A stretch of DNA of 64,000 nucleotides from Lunularia cruciata (Eukaryota > Streptophyta > Marchantiopsida > Lunulariales > Lunulariaceae): assembly GCA_948567375.1 (NCBI GenBank), contig OX419755.1, forward strand, positions 35,221,001 through 35,285,000, read 5' to 3'. Under the pieces are notes generated by a model, which searched no databases, had not been told where the DNA came from, and worked only from the letters and a program-made list of their open reading frames with translations. This document shows, in pieces, positions 32,146 through 43,639 of this stretch; within the stretch, counting starts at the first letter, position 1, and every line of letters begins with the position of its first letter. The position numbers and the translations under genes are program-made.

Positions 32146-34025
32146 TCAAGCAAGGAGAAGGCATTTTCTTTGTGATCCTACACTCACATAACTACTTATT
32201 GATAATAGAGTTAACAAATTCACCTCCTCCATCAAGTGACAATCCAAATATGTTTGCATCTTGTTGCAATATATCTTGAGTGTTGAAAGCGCATTTGACT
32301 TATGCTTGAGAAGTGCAACACCAACTATGCACATAAATTTGCTGACTATGATAAGAAAGTATAGGGTTTCCTTGGAGCAATGTAGTGTGCACAAGACCAG
32401 CCAAATCTACATGGATGTATCTCAATGTTGTTGTGGCGGCATGCAAGATACCATGAGTACCAAGGACAAGCATGCATGGGACTTTAACCAATATATAAGG
32501 TTTGTAGACTTCATGAGGTAGGTCATTGTAAGGTAGACCTATCAAAAAATCATGCAATTCTTCATATATGAGGCACTTGTACCAAAGGATTGCATTGTTT
32601 GTGATAGCATCAACATTGATCTCAAGAAGATAGGGAATTGAGCTTATAGAGGTGATCACCCATTTTGACTAAGGCAAGCATGTGCCCACTTTTGTGAACA
32701 ATGGGAAAGCCACCTTCAAAGGAAACTCAAGCACCAGCAACACCAAGTGCTCAAATAGACAATAGTATCATGCCTAGGTTGGGTACAATAGACATTGTTG
32801 AAAGGCAAGTGCCTGCTCAACTATACGTAGAGTGTGCTAAAACAATGGCATTGGTAGCACAATTTTCCCTTAGGATGATGGGCTTATTGGTGCCAAGAGT
32901 TTTGTAATTATGAAGGGTAGCACCGTTGTTGGTGATGTGACAAATAGAATCAAAGTTGAGGACAAGGCTGCTTAGCCCGGCATGCAATACTATAGATACA
33001 CCCAAGAGTAACCACTTGTGGTCATGGAGGAAGGATGCTAGGCTATCTATTGATCAAGTAGATCCAGCTACCTTGGCTATGGAAACAAGAGCTTGGCCTT
33101 GCATGTGACTAGTCAATCAATACATGCAAGTTTGGGATGTTTGTGTGAGGAGGTTTTGTGGAGCATTTTAGTATGTGGGACGTGACAAGGGGTGCCCAAT
33201 AAGAAAACCTAGCTTGCTAGAGCAGACTATCTTGTGATGTACTCTTTTGCTACAAAATCAAAGGTGATGTCTACCTTACCTCTTCTTGGTGGGTGTGGTG
33301 TTGTGACAAAGGTCAATTCAAGCTTTTGGCCTAGCCTACTTTCCATCTTGTTAGTGCAGAGCTCCTCAATACATAGCATTGTCTCAACATTGATTGCCTT
33401 GAGGCCATTGTCCCCATAGCAATAGTGTGAGTCATGACAAGGGGTACGTAGGCTCTATCGTTGGTACTACTTCAAGTAACATTGTAGCTCAAGCATCTTC
33501 ATTGATGTCCATGCCACCAATTACCAATTTATTTGCAAGCATGCAGTGAGTGCCAAGACTATATATCCAGTGTTGAGCTTGAATGTGTTGAACTTGTATA
33601 GGAAGACAATTTTGTTAAGTGGTATCTTTTGCTTGAACCTATCTACAAGCTTGTCCCACATTTTCTTGACCATCTTGTAGGTCATCAAGTTGAGAGATAT
33701 CATCAATGACACAATCAGTTTGATCTGTATGTGTGCATTATTGTCCTTTTTGTTTTGGGTAGCTTGGAGTTCAGCTGGTTAGTATTAGGTTAGTATTAGG
33801 TAGTGTAGTGTTGGAGCCATTTGCTTCAAGAAAATGGCTCCAAGGTCTCATTGAGGTCTTGTCTTCTATGCACTTTGAAGCTCTTGAGGTGACATCCCAT
33901 AGGCCTTGGGCACACAAGATGAGTTCCAAGTGGTATTTCCATATGGGCCAATTTTAAGCATTGGTAATGGTAGATGTTTTGAGGCTTCAAGGACTACCTA
34001 GTGATAGTTGTCTAAGGAAATGAGG
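32146..34025 (-). pseudogene. F gag, protease and integrase
   Basis: Gag traces: WKYHLELILCAQGLWDV near 33950 and KKMWDKLVDRFKQK near 33680 (UBN2 type). Protease region near 33000 has GVSIVLHAGLSSL where a DSG motif is expected. Pre-integrase: LWYKCL and GLPYNDLPHEV near 32540. Integrase: FLIIVSKFMCIVGVALLKHKS near 32360, with MEEVN where the GGEF motif should be. All are decayed; reading order supports one element. 31665-32145 between this and RT holds the degraded integrase tail without clear motifs. Confidence 0.7.
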
Positions 34026-34115
34026 TAAAGACATGCATGTGGGATAATCTTGGACCACATACATATGTTGGATGTAGGTAAGAAGGTGTGAAAGGAAAAA
34101 GGAAGAATATAGGAG

Positions 34116-34430
34116 TGTTGCGGAGCTCAGTGTAGGTCCATAACGTGAAGAGCTTGAATAGCTTGATTTGATGGTAGTAACATTAAGAGCTCAAGAAGGA
34201 GCAAGAGCAATACCACTATTGGAAGAAGAATAAATAGCAGTGGTATGCAGTCATAAATGAGCACAAGGTTGTGCAAATAGTGGTGTACATTCCCACAATG
34301 TGTGCTTGCACCATATTGCAATGCTCAACAAAATCTAAGTATAACAAATCATGTCTTTTTCTTTGTCTTGTAGTCCCAAGTGCAATTTCCAAATAGGAAA
34401 AAAAGGAGTAATTATATGCAGATTGCAACA
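34116..34430 (+). repeat. 5' LTR of G
   Basis: Ends TTCCAAATAGGAAAAAAAGGAG..GATTGCAACA. The start is taken at TGTTGCGG (34116), by terminal symmetry with the CAACA end. 34131 (TGTAGGTCC) is an alternative. Confidence 0.6.
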
Positions 34431-34433
34431 ACA

Positions 34434-34446
34434 TGGTATCAAAACA
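34434..34446 (+). other. Primer-binding site of G
   Basis: TGGTATCAAAACA three bases after the LTR end. Initiator-Met type with two changes. Confidence 0.7.
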
Positions 34447-35027
34447 TGATTGAAGCATTTATGATAGGATTGTGATTTAGGTCATGATTTGATGTTGATT
34501 GGAGCCATTGAGGTTTTTATTTTTGATAAGTGCGATTTGATTTATTGTCAATCAAGCAACTAGAGTTTTTGATCAAGTTTTGATTGAGAGAAAAGAGTAC
34601 TTGGGTTTTTTTGGTGTCTCTCCAAGGTGTCAAGGGTTGATGCTTCTTTAGACTTCACTCTTATTAGGCTTCCTTCCTTTGCCAAATTATTTTAATTTCC
34701 TCTTTGTAGGAATTGAATGAACATATTAGATTAAGGACTTCTTCTTGCAAGGATGATTCTTGCATATTGAATGGAGTGTAGAGCATCTTGTGTTGATACA
34801 ACAACTTAGTCCTTTCTTGCTATAGTCTAGTTTATGGGGTGATGGCTTCAACTTCATCATCTAGCAATCAATGCATTGATCATCTACACAAGAAGAATTA
34901 TATCATATGGAGTTTTGTGATGTGGTACCTTTTGATTTCTCATCAATTATACAAGTATGTAGATAGATCATCACAACATCCAGATAATAGTAACCCAATT
35001 TATGAGAGAGTGAGATGGGATGTAGAG

Positions 35028-35451
35028 TGTAAAAGACCAAATCCGAGGAGAGAAATAGGAGAATGGAAACTCACATTGGGACACTTGAATGAGGGAAACT
35101 CCGAATGCCTAGCATGAGCTTTGGCTTGGTATTTATAGGTAGCATACAAGGCCCTTGAGAAGCTTCTCAAGAAGCTTCCTCAAGCCGCTTTCTTAGAGTG
35201 CAAGCCAAGTTAACTAGGAAGCTTCTCAAGAAGCTTCCTTCTAGAAGCCGCCTACTTGGCGTGCAAGCTAAGCTAGTTGGAAGCTTCTAGAAGCTTCCTT
35301 CTAGAAGCTACTTACTTAAGGTGCAAGCTAAGCTAACCGGGAAGCTTCCCAAGAAGCTTCCTAGATACTTCCGGAATATTCTAGGCTAATTTGTCTTATG
35401 TGCTACTTCGTGAGCCTGGCTGACCTCGTCGCTAAACTCCATATTGTTACA
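35028..35451 (-). repeat. 3' LTR of C1
   Basis: TGTAAAAGACC to ATTGTTACA in + orientation. Contains four inverted AAGCTT-centred motifs. A TATTTATAGG box near 35130 lies, on the minus strand, where a promoter could be. Confidence 0.95.
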
Positions 35452-35467
35452 TATTCCCCCGCCGCTA
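35452..35467 (-). other. Polypurine tract of C1
   Basis: Minus strand reads TAGCGGCGGGGGAATA directly before the LTR. Confidence 0.85.
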
Positions 35468-35700
35468 GTTGGTGACGTCCTCGTTGCCAGTGAAGCTTCA
35501 AATTCCTGGATGGCCGTCAGTGCATTGTGGAGGTGAGAAAGAGGTTCCTAGGTGGCATCATGAAGGGGATACCCTTTCCAAAGGACCTTGTACTCCATAT
35601 GTTGGCAATGGCCTCGTTGAATGTGGCGACGTGCAAGGATACGATCAACTTTGTACTCCTCATGATCATTGATAGGGATAGGAAGAGGGGGAGGTTGGAC

Positions 35701-36730
35701 TCAAGAGGAAAAGGAAGAGGGGTTAGGAACAAAGGGTTTCAACTTGGAAACATGAAAGACATGATGGATACGCATGTGACAAGGCAAGGCAAGACGATAA
35801 GCAACAGGAGAGACAATTTGGGTGATATCAAAGGGTCCTATCCAATTAGGGGCAAGTTTATGAACTTGGGTATCAAGTGGGAGAGGGAGGTTACTAGAGG
35901 ATAGCATGACTTTATCACCGACTTTGAAGGTGAGATCTCGATGATGGTGGTCCGCATATTGTTTTTGGCAATTTTGAGCAACAAGGAGGTGAGACTTGGC
36001 TTGTTGGAGAGATTGGGATATAGTGGTCAAGAATGTGGAAGTATGAGGAACCTGAGATGGAGGAGGAGCAAGAAGAGAATCTGGTACTTGCCTATTTGGA
36101 ATTGTTGTAGGGAAATTTGGCAGCGGCAAGACATTCATCCCAATTGGTATGGTGGACATTGACAAAGGCACACAACATATCCTCCAATGTACGATTTGCA
36201 CGTTCAGTTTGTCCATCAGTTTGAGGATGATAGGCCGTGGACAAAGCAAGCTTGGTGCTGAGTATCTGAAAGAGTGTTTGCCAGAACTTCCCGGTAAAGC
36301 AAGGATCACGGTCGGAGATGAGTACGCGTGGCATTCCATGATGCTTGAAGACATTGTCAAAGTAGATTTGCGCTAAGGTTGGAGCATCCACGGTATCACA
36401 AGTTGGTGCCAAGTGGATTTGCTTACTAAGCTCATCCACGAACACCATAATGGCGGTGTGTCCTTGTTTTGTCTTTGGCAAGGATGTGATGAGATCCAAG
36501 CTCACATGCTCCCAACAAGCTGATGGAACAGCAAGCGGTTGAAGGAGTCCACCCGGCTTCTGGTTGCTGGCCTTGTTAAGTTGGCAGCTCTCACACGATC
36601 AGACAAATTCTTGAACATCTCGTGTCATGTTGGGCCACCACCATTGACGTTGGAGGGTACCCAAGGTCTTGTCCACACCCATGTGACCAGCGATGGGTAA
36701 ATCATGGGCTTCTTGAAGGCACACAAGTCA
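35701..36730 (-). pseudogene. C1 integrase
   Basis: HHCC finger: HDLPIAGHMGVDKTLG near 36700 and CESCQLNK near 36590, with one stop between. Catalytic residues: Asp in SLDLITSLP near 36500, Asp in VLISDRDPCF near 36320, and Glu in QTDGQTERANRTLED near 36210. C-terminal GPF motif in NWIGPFDITQIV near 35830, then HHVFHVSKLKPF at the end. No chromodomain follows. It inserts cDNA into the chromosome. Stop or frameshift near 36095 and in the HHCC part. Confidence 0.92.
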
Positions 36731-38480
36731 AAGATCATCTTTGGCTAGAACATAGATCCGGTCCGCATGGAATAGAAGGCCTTCCTTGAAGGAGAAGGTG
36801 TTGTACTCCTTGTCACCTGTTGTTAGCCGACCATGTACCATTTGGAAGAAGGGATCTTGCTGTAGAGCTAACCGGAACTCGTTATGAATCTTGGGATCAA
36901 TTGACACCGTCGTAATTGCTGCCGCGATGAGAAGAAGAGACTTCAAATCAGGTCATCGTGATAGAGCATCAAGGATGACATGGAACCAACCTAGTTTGTA
37001 CTCAAGTTTGATGTCAAACAATTGGAGTTGCTCTTCCCATCAATGATGTCGACTCTTCATGTGCTTTAGGTGTAAGGTCTGCAACAATGGCTTGTGATCA
37101 GTTTGCATGATCACTTGTTTCCCCAAGAGATAATGCCTCCATACCTTGGTGGCATATACCATTGCAAGTTGTTCCCGATCTCAAGCAGAGTAATTTCTTT
37201 CAGCTGTATTTAGTCGGCGAGACACAAAGGCAATAGGATGTAGTCCATCTGGAAATTCTTGTTGCAACACAGCTCCAATTGCAAAATTAGAAGCATCAAA
37301 ATCAACCACACAAGGTAGTTGAGGATCATATGGTTGAAGAATGGGTCTTGAAGACACCATATGCTTTAACTTCTGGAATGCTTCTTCATGCTTGGTGGTC
37401 CATTGGAAGCTCGAGTTCTTTCCCAAGAGGTCAGTCAATGGTGCAACCACGTGAGCATAATAGTGGATGAACTGTCGGTAAAAACTGGCCAATCCATTGA
37501 ATGCTCATACTTCAGTAGCATCCTTCGGGGTAGGCCAATCAGTAATGGCCTTGATCTTCTCTTTTTCCATCTTGATCCCCTCTCATGAGATCTTATGACC
37601 CAAGAAGGTAACCTCCTTTTGCCAAAAAGCACACTTGGACTTCTTATAGTAAAATTTCCACTGACGTAGTCGTCTTAGGACTTCTCGCACATGATTCATG
37701 TGTTCTGCTTCTGTCCTACTAAAGATTAAGATATCATCTAAGAACACTACCACGGACTGATCCAATAGTCCCTCCAACACCCAATGCATCTGATCCATGA
37801 AGACTGCTGGAGCATTAGTGAGTCCAAAAGGTAGAACTCTCCACTCAAAATGTCCATACCTTGTGCGAAAGGCAGTCTTTTGCATGTCCTCTCCTTCAAT
37901 AAGAATTTTCCAATAGCCGCTACAAAGATCTAGCTTGGAAAAGTAGCGTGCTCTACTTAATTGATCAAGCAGGTCATCAATCCGAGGCAAGGGATATGCA
38001 TTCTTCACGGTTTGCTTATTGAGCCCACGGTAATCAATACAGAAACGAAGTCCTCCATCCTTCTTTGGAACAAATACTATTGGTGCTCCCCACAGAGAGG
38101 TACTATGTTGTATGAAATCCTTCTCCAACAACTCTGTAAGTGTTGTTCGCAACTCCTCCAACTCCTTTAAATGAGAGCCGATAGATTGGTCTACTCACTG
38201 GAATACTCCCTGGCAATAACTTGATCTTGAAGGGCATACCTCGATCAGAGGGTAATCCCTTTGGCAGATCATCCGAAAACATATCTGCAAACTCCTGAAT
38301 TATCCAATCAACCGTTGCTTGATGCGGCACCTGGCCCTCCTCAGATTGTTCTTGTGCAATTGGCTTGATCCACACCGCAAATACAGACTTATCTTCCTCC
38401 AAAGCTTGCTCTATGGCTGCTTCATTAACAAAATTCTCTTCTAGGGACTCATCTCTCTTCCAAGCTTGCTCCATGGTTGC
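36731..38480 (-). pseudogene. C1 reverse transcriptase and RNase H
   Basis: RT runs from FADMFSDDLPKGLPSDRG near 38270 through [19 protein letters not shown] and [10 protein letters not shown] to the active site [14 protein letters not shown] near 37760 (FLDD in place of YLDD). RNase [19 protein letters not shown] near 37320, IMQTDHKPLLQTLHLKHMK and DALSR near 36965. Open stretches 38161-37583 and 37492-37181 are unbroken. Single stops and a frameshift occur near 38165, 37580, 37505 and 37190. Length and order are normal for gypsy pol. Confidence 0.93.
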
Positions 38481-39260
38481 CTTCTTGGCAAACTTCCCAT
38501 CTTGGGACTCATCTCCCTTCCAGATTTGCTCTATGGCTACCTTCTCAACAAACTTCCCATCTTGGGGCTGACTATTCTTAGGTGTCTTACTCAGAGGTGC
38601 CAGACAACCTAATCAGAAATTCCTACCTTGGTGTTGTACTTGAATTTGGCATCGGGTCCAATCGAATTGAACCTTATGACGTTCAAGCCAAGGTAGACCC
38701 AGAATGATATCATAGTGTAGAGGTGCCACTACAAACCTCATACACTCCAAATACTCCTTCCCAATCTTGAAGGTAACAAGATACGAGGTGCGGAATGCAG
38801 AACCTTTTCTACCATCCGCCATCATCAAACTACTTCCAATCACTGGCTTGATAGGAATACCCAATTCCTTTGCAACTTGCATAGATATGCAATTCTCTGA
38901 ACTTCCAAAATCAACCAAAATCCTACAACCCCGATTAGATATCATACCTTGCAAGTGAAGCAAACTTGCATAGGTCGAGCCTTCAATCCCATTGGAACTA
39001 ATCAAGCTCCCAATAGGCGGCTTGAAATCTCCTACTGGGATTCTTTGTTTCCCTGATCATTTTGTTCCACAAACTACATCTGGGCAACTTGTCGAGGTCG
39101 CCCATTCCTAAGTGGACATTCAGCAATGCGATGTCCAACTTGGCGACAATAAAAGAAACCTCCATTTTGTCGTAATCTTTCTCTATCTACTGTGCTAAGT
39201 GGTCTTCGTTGGATAGCATCAATCTCCATTGGTACCGGTTCTTCCACTTGTGGTACTGGT
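38481..39260 (-). pseudogene. C1 zinc knuckle and protease
   Basis: Zinc knuckle FFYCRQVGHRIAEC near 39150, where the first cysteine of the CCHC has become Phe. The protease region 39005-38613 has ILVDFGSSENCIS near 38910; the usual Asp-Ser-Gly is Asp-Phe-Gly, so the catalytic motif is damaged. ILGLPWLERH near 38690 is the typical late protease motif. After it (38590-38480) lie three near-identical 54-base units encoding an acidic linker. Confidence 0.85.
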
Positions 39261-39280
39261 AGGTTTTGTGTAGGTCAAGG

Positions 39281-39931
39281 TCAAGACCAAGTTGTCACAA
39301 CTAAGGAGTCAAAACGCTCAGCCAATTGCATGGCTTCTTCTACGTTCTGTGGCTCTTGCATGGTCACCTCCAATCTGGTTCGTGACTTCAATCCTCGCAC
39401 AAAACGATCCAGAACTTCACCTTCTTGGATATCTGGAATTTGCATGATGATATTTTGAAATTGTGTGATGTAGCTTCTCATTGAGCCAATCTGCCTCAAC
39501 TCCACCAATTTATCTTGTGCAGCTCTGGTGGCATTTATAGTCTGAAATCGACCAAGTATTGCATCCTTGAATTCTGCCCATGTCAAAATCGGTGTAACAA
39601 TTTGTCGTTTAGCTCTTTCTACTCGGAATCGCCACCAAAGTTTTGCCACGCCATCCAATTGGCTAGAAGCCAAGAGAATTTGTTTTTGCTTGTCTTGAAG
39701 ATTGGTGGCTTCAAAGTAACGTTCACAGTCAAACACAAAATTCTCCACTGTGCCTGGAAGATTCTTGCCTTCAAACACCTTGGGTTTCGGAAATCGAATG
39801 CGATCTTCTCCATCTCGAATTGGCGCTTTGTCTATCTGTTCTCATCGTTGTTGGTCTCGTTCATCCAACAATTGAGTAAGATGCTCAATTTGTTGTTGCA
39901 TTGCAAGGATAACATCCGGTATTGCCGCCAT
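39281..39931 (-). pseudogene. C1 gag
   Basis: Starts at the ATG at 39931 (MAAIPDVILAMQQQIEHLT). One TGA follows after 31 residues (CGA to TGA). Then comes an open retro-gag domain with WWRFRVERAK, FKDAILGRFQ and LDRFVRGLKSRTRLEV. This is the capsid of a gypsy element. The frame reaches the Arg/Pro-rich linker and zinc knuckle after a stop near 39281. Confidence 0.9.
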
Positions 39932-40188
39932 CGCTACTACTCTATTCCACAACCCTCAATTTATCTTGTTGATTAATACATAGATACAACACGTCCACCG
40001 TTCTCCATAAGTTACAACTGGAAGTATCAAGGGTTCCTCTGACACGGTGAGCATATGTAGAAAATCCTGCCCAAAGCGTGAGGTGATGAATTGTGTGAAA
40101 CGATGCTTTGGTAATATCTGGACATGAAAGTCCCAATGGTTTGGCGAAAGTGGATTTGGTGGTCCATAAATTCCATCCATCCCATTCC

Positions 40189-40202
40189 TACTCTGATACC
40201 AA
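40189..40202 (-). other. Primer-binding site of C1
   Basis: Minus strand TTGGTATCAGAGTA directly after the LTR, initiator-Met tRNA type. Confidence 0.88.
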
Positions 40203-40627
40203 TGTAAAAGACCAAAACCAAGGAGAGAAATAGGAGAATGGAAACTCACATTGGGACACTTGAATGAGGGAAAACTCCGAATGCCTAGCATGAGCTTTGG
40301 CTTGGTATTTATAGGTAACATACAAGGCCCTTGAGAAGCTTCTCAAGAAGCTTCCTCAAGCCGCTTTCTTAGAGTGCAAGCCAAGTTAACTAGGAAGCTT
40401 CTCAAGAAGCTTCCTTCTAGAAGCCACCTACTTGGCGTGCAAGCTAAGCTTGTTGGAAACTTCTAGAAGCTTCCTTCTAGAAGCTACTTACTTAAGGTGC
40501 AAGCTAAGCTAACCGGGAAGCTTCCCAAGAAGCTTCCTAGATACTTCCGGAAAATTCTAGGCTAATTTGTCTTATGTGCTACTTCGTGAGCCTGGCTGAC
40601 CTCGTCGCTAAACTCCATATTGTTACA
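40203..40627 (-). repeat. 5' LTR of C1
   Basis: TGTAAAAGACC to ATTGTTACA, 425 bp, followed by TAGAG. Confidence 0.95.
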
Positions 40628-41169
40628 TAGAGGAATTGGAAGCATGCACTAAAATTATCTTTGTTATTATAACTTTGCAGTATAGTCACATATGTAAATG
40701 TGTCACAAAAAAGGAGATGCGGGATAAATTAGCTGAGATGCATAAACCTACATGTGTTATGATTGAGCTTTTCTTGCAAAAAAAACTCTACAATAGTTGT
40801 TACATAGATGGTGAGTCAATGCACGGGTCCCTTTGCTCAATCTTTGACTTGAGAGGTTAGTATATTGAAGTTGGAGGTGTAGATAATCAAGCAGAGTATA
40901 GCCTTCTTGTATTAACTACACTACCAATATCATGGTATCCCTTGGTAAAATTGGGTCCAAAAAACAATATGAGATCATAGAATATGTAGTGCAGTTAATA
41001 GTCCTTGAAGAAGAGACACAAATGAAAGAGAGAAAAAACACTTCAATCAACTCTTGCTTTGAACAAGGTTGGGAAGTAGCTTAAGAAGAAGCAATTTTTG
41101 AAGCATGTGAAGCAAAAACCCAAGATTGACAAGAGAACAAGAACACCCATAGAGTTTTTGTAGACAAGT

Positions 41170-41754
41170 TGAAATAACATTAGCTAGCTATGGTATCTAG
41201 AGGTGAAAGTTGGCTTGGTAATATCTTGAGGGATGTTATATATGATGTTCTAAGTAGACCAAATAAAGGTGTTACCAAAATAGTACTTCCACTAATAGTG
41301 CAAAGGTCAAAAACACTTCAAAAACTTCAAAGCCAATTTTGGAGGCCTAAATGGATAAATTAGATCTTGAAAAATAAACGAATCCCTCCCCTTCAAGGAA
41401 ACAACATTGCATTCTCCCCCTATGTTTGTCTCATTAAGAGCTTTCTAATGGTACCTCATCCATGCTATTTTAAGCTTCTTACAAGAAGATTCTCTAAGAT
41501 TATCTTTGGTCTAACTTGTTTGACCAACCAAATAGGACAAGGATTCATATGTCATCAATCCATGCAACTAATCTAAGGGTGGAGCTTGTTGAAATGTCAC
41601 CAATCCATGTATTTGATCAAAGGGTGCAACTCCTTTTGTGTGGATCCTCTTTGCTATATAATAAAAACAAGGTGCTCCTTTAAGGCATTAAAGTATTGAG
41701 AGATGTAGCCTTGTGTTTCTTCTCTTGTGTTTCTCTTGTCCTCAGAGTATTACA
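41170..41754 (+). repeat. Solo LTR family B (B3) in G
   Basis: TGAAATAAC to GAGTATTACA. Matches B1 and B4, including TATATAATAAAAACAAGG near 41654. It lies between the gag and protease regions of G. The flanking bases (caagt and aaagg) do not form a clear duplication. Confidence 0.8.
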
Positions 41755-41991
41755 AAAGGGGCATTGGAAGGGAGATTCAGAGTGCTCTATGTTGAATGAC
41801 AACAAGGCAAGTGTTGGCATTGTTGTTGTGTTATCAACTTGAGAATTTGGACATGAATCTTAGGTTACAATTGCATCATTCAATCAAACAACAAAGTACA
41901 TTCACAAATTGATTGTGCTACCAGAGTATACATCCAAGGAGACAAAAAATGAACCTTTAGAACTTCAAGAACATGACAATGCATTTCAAGG

Positions 41992-42220
41992 TTATGATGG
42001 GAATTTAAGTGAACCAAGAGGCTTAGGTGAGATGCATATAAGGATCTTGGATATCAAGGATAAATATGTTTCTATTATCATCAAATATGTGCAAAGAATG
42101 TGATAGTTCAACTTCAATATTACGATGGGAATTTAAGCAAACCAAGAGGCTTAGGTGAGATGCATCTAAAGATCTTGGATCTCAATGATGAATATGTTTT
42201 TGTTATCATCAAGTTTGTGC
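41992..42220 (+). repeat. Direct duplication of ~102 bp in G
   Basis: 41992-42093 and 42119-42220 share GATGGGAATTTAAG, CCAAGAGGCTTAGGTGAGATG and TATCATCAA. About 87-90% identical. Part of the decayed protease to pre-integrase region of G, whose coding content (41755-42398) I cannot otherwise identify. Confidence 0.8.
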
Positions 42221-42398
42221 ATTGCGTTCCTTGAGCATATGACACACTTTTGTTTGTAGCAAGTTTATGCAAGAAGAGTTGCATGCTCAACTTGGATGGA
42301 ATTGGAGTTGAATGGATACTATTGTCAAGAGATGCCCTCATACATAGAAAACTTAATAGGTAAAGCTTACCTTATGCCTTAATTTAAGGAGATTATGA

Positions 42399-43400
42399 TT
42401 GCATCCAATAATTGCATCCAATATAAGTAGTTTGGGTCATATGCTTATAAAATGGCATCAAGCATTAGTACATGCATCAATGCATACAATTGGTGAAGCC
42501 AAATGTTTGGAGGTGGTTGATGGATTGACCATCAAAGAAGAGAAGAGTAGTCATGCATTGTTGGTACAATGCACTAATAACCTTTTCCAAATAAAAATAA
42601 GCATGTAGATGACATTTTGGATATAGTAGTGTCAAATCTTGGATACTCTAATACAAGCTTTAGTGGTGCTAAAATTTTGGGTATACTAGTTAAGCCTTCA
42701 TGCGGACTAAAGATCAACTTCAGGTTGCTTATAAAACTTGGGAAGCAAAAATTCAAAGAAGAACAAGCAGGAAGGTGAAGACTCTCCTCATAGATAAGGG
42801 ACAAAATTCTTGAATAAGAAGCTTCTTGCACACTTCAAGGCTAAAGGCATTCATTATATAGTGACTCTAGCTTACACGCATAGGATTGTTACCATGGCAA
42901 AGCACATGAATCTTTAAAAGGGTATGCACACTCCTTGACAATGCAAGATTGAATCATTAGTGTTGTGCTTTTGCAACCAAGTTTGTGATATGGACTTGCA
43001 ATCATCTACCACTAGCAAGATTAGGCTGTATGACACCACATAAAGCCTTCTATGCTAAAAAGAACCCACAATCTCTTATGCTCATCAATTTGGTTGTCCA
43101 GCTTGGTTTCATATTCCAAAGGAGAAACATCAAAATCTTGATGCAAAGGTATCTTTGTTGGATAGTTAGAAGCAACCAAGGAGTATGCATTCTTTGAATT
43201 TGAAATCAAGAAAGTTACTATCAATAAAGATGTAATTTTTCTTGATGTTGATGTAGATATGGTGTTTGCTAAATCTCCATCAAGGGATGGAGAAGTGGAA
43301 GATGAATTCAACAATATTGTAGATACTTCCTTTCAACATTCAAGGTTGGAGAACATGATGTTAAGTTTGGGGCCATAAGTCCATGAAGAACCTATCCAAA
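42399..43400 (+). pseudogene. G pre-integrase finger and integrase remains
   Basis: WHQALVHASMHTIGEAKCLE near 42455 matches the copia pre-integrase pattern (W-H..L.H.S). The zinc ligands are incomplete. The integrase core cannot be traced reliably. Near 43170 the tail reads KEYAFFEFEIKKVTINKDVIF, a typical copia integrase C-terminus before the RT linker. Confidence 0.6.
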
Positions 43401-43639
43401 GTCCAACAATGAGAGATGTAGTACATGAATATGTCCAACAAAGGCAAGTAAAGGCACCACAATTATGATATTGTAACACAAGTGGTGTCAATCAGGCAAA
43501 TATCATAGAAGGAAGAAGACACCGTCATATACCATGGGAAGGAGATGACGAGTTTGTGTGAGGAGATATTGATCTTCCAATTGAGGTTGTAGATGTTGTA
43601 CATGCCATTGATATTGAATCCAATTCAAAGATTGTCTAG

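Larger units (their letters stand above)
30701..34025 (-). mobile_element. F: degenerate Ty1/copia element, truncated by A1
   Basis: Read on the minus strand from 34025 to 30701: gag, protease, pre-integrase finger, integrase, RT and the beginning of RNase H, in copia order. At 30700 the RNase H stretch runs into the A1 LTR, so A1 split F. The missing 3' part of F should lie left of the window. No F LTR is visible. G starts about 90 bases beyond its gag. Highly decayed. Confidence 0.75.
35028..40627 (-). mobile_element. C1: complete Ty3/gypsy element
   Basis: 5600 bp between perfect TAGAG duplications (35023-35027 and 40628-40632). LTRs of 424 and 425 bp differ by about 7 substitutions and one indel (about 98% identity). 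Primer-binding site, gag, zinc knuckle, protease, RT, RNase H, integrase and polypurine tract are all present in Ty3/gypsy order. No chromodomain, methyltransferase or PHD finger. About ten stops or frameshifts and two damaged active-site motifs make it probably non-autonomous despite its youth. Confidence 0.95.
34842..41160 (+). pseudogene. G gag, split by C1
   Basis: First part 34842-35027 starts MASTSSSSNQC and includes KKNYIIWSFVMWYLL, the usual copia gag opening. After removal of C1 and one TAGAG copy the frame continues at 40633 with ELEACTKIIFVIITLQYSHI and KKEMRDKLAEM (UBN2 gag). It decays after about 40860, where stops accumulate; a Lys-rich region near 41080 may be the nucleocapsid part, though no intact CCHC knuckle is visible. 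The in-frame junction is strong evidence that the C1 boundaries are right. Confidence 0.85.

Noticed and set aside
35701-35900. Chromodomain at the C1 integrase end
   Set aside because: After the GPF and HVSKLKPF motifs the frame ends within ~20 residues; no chromodomain residues follow.
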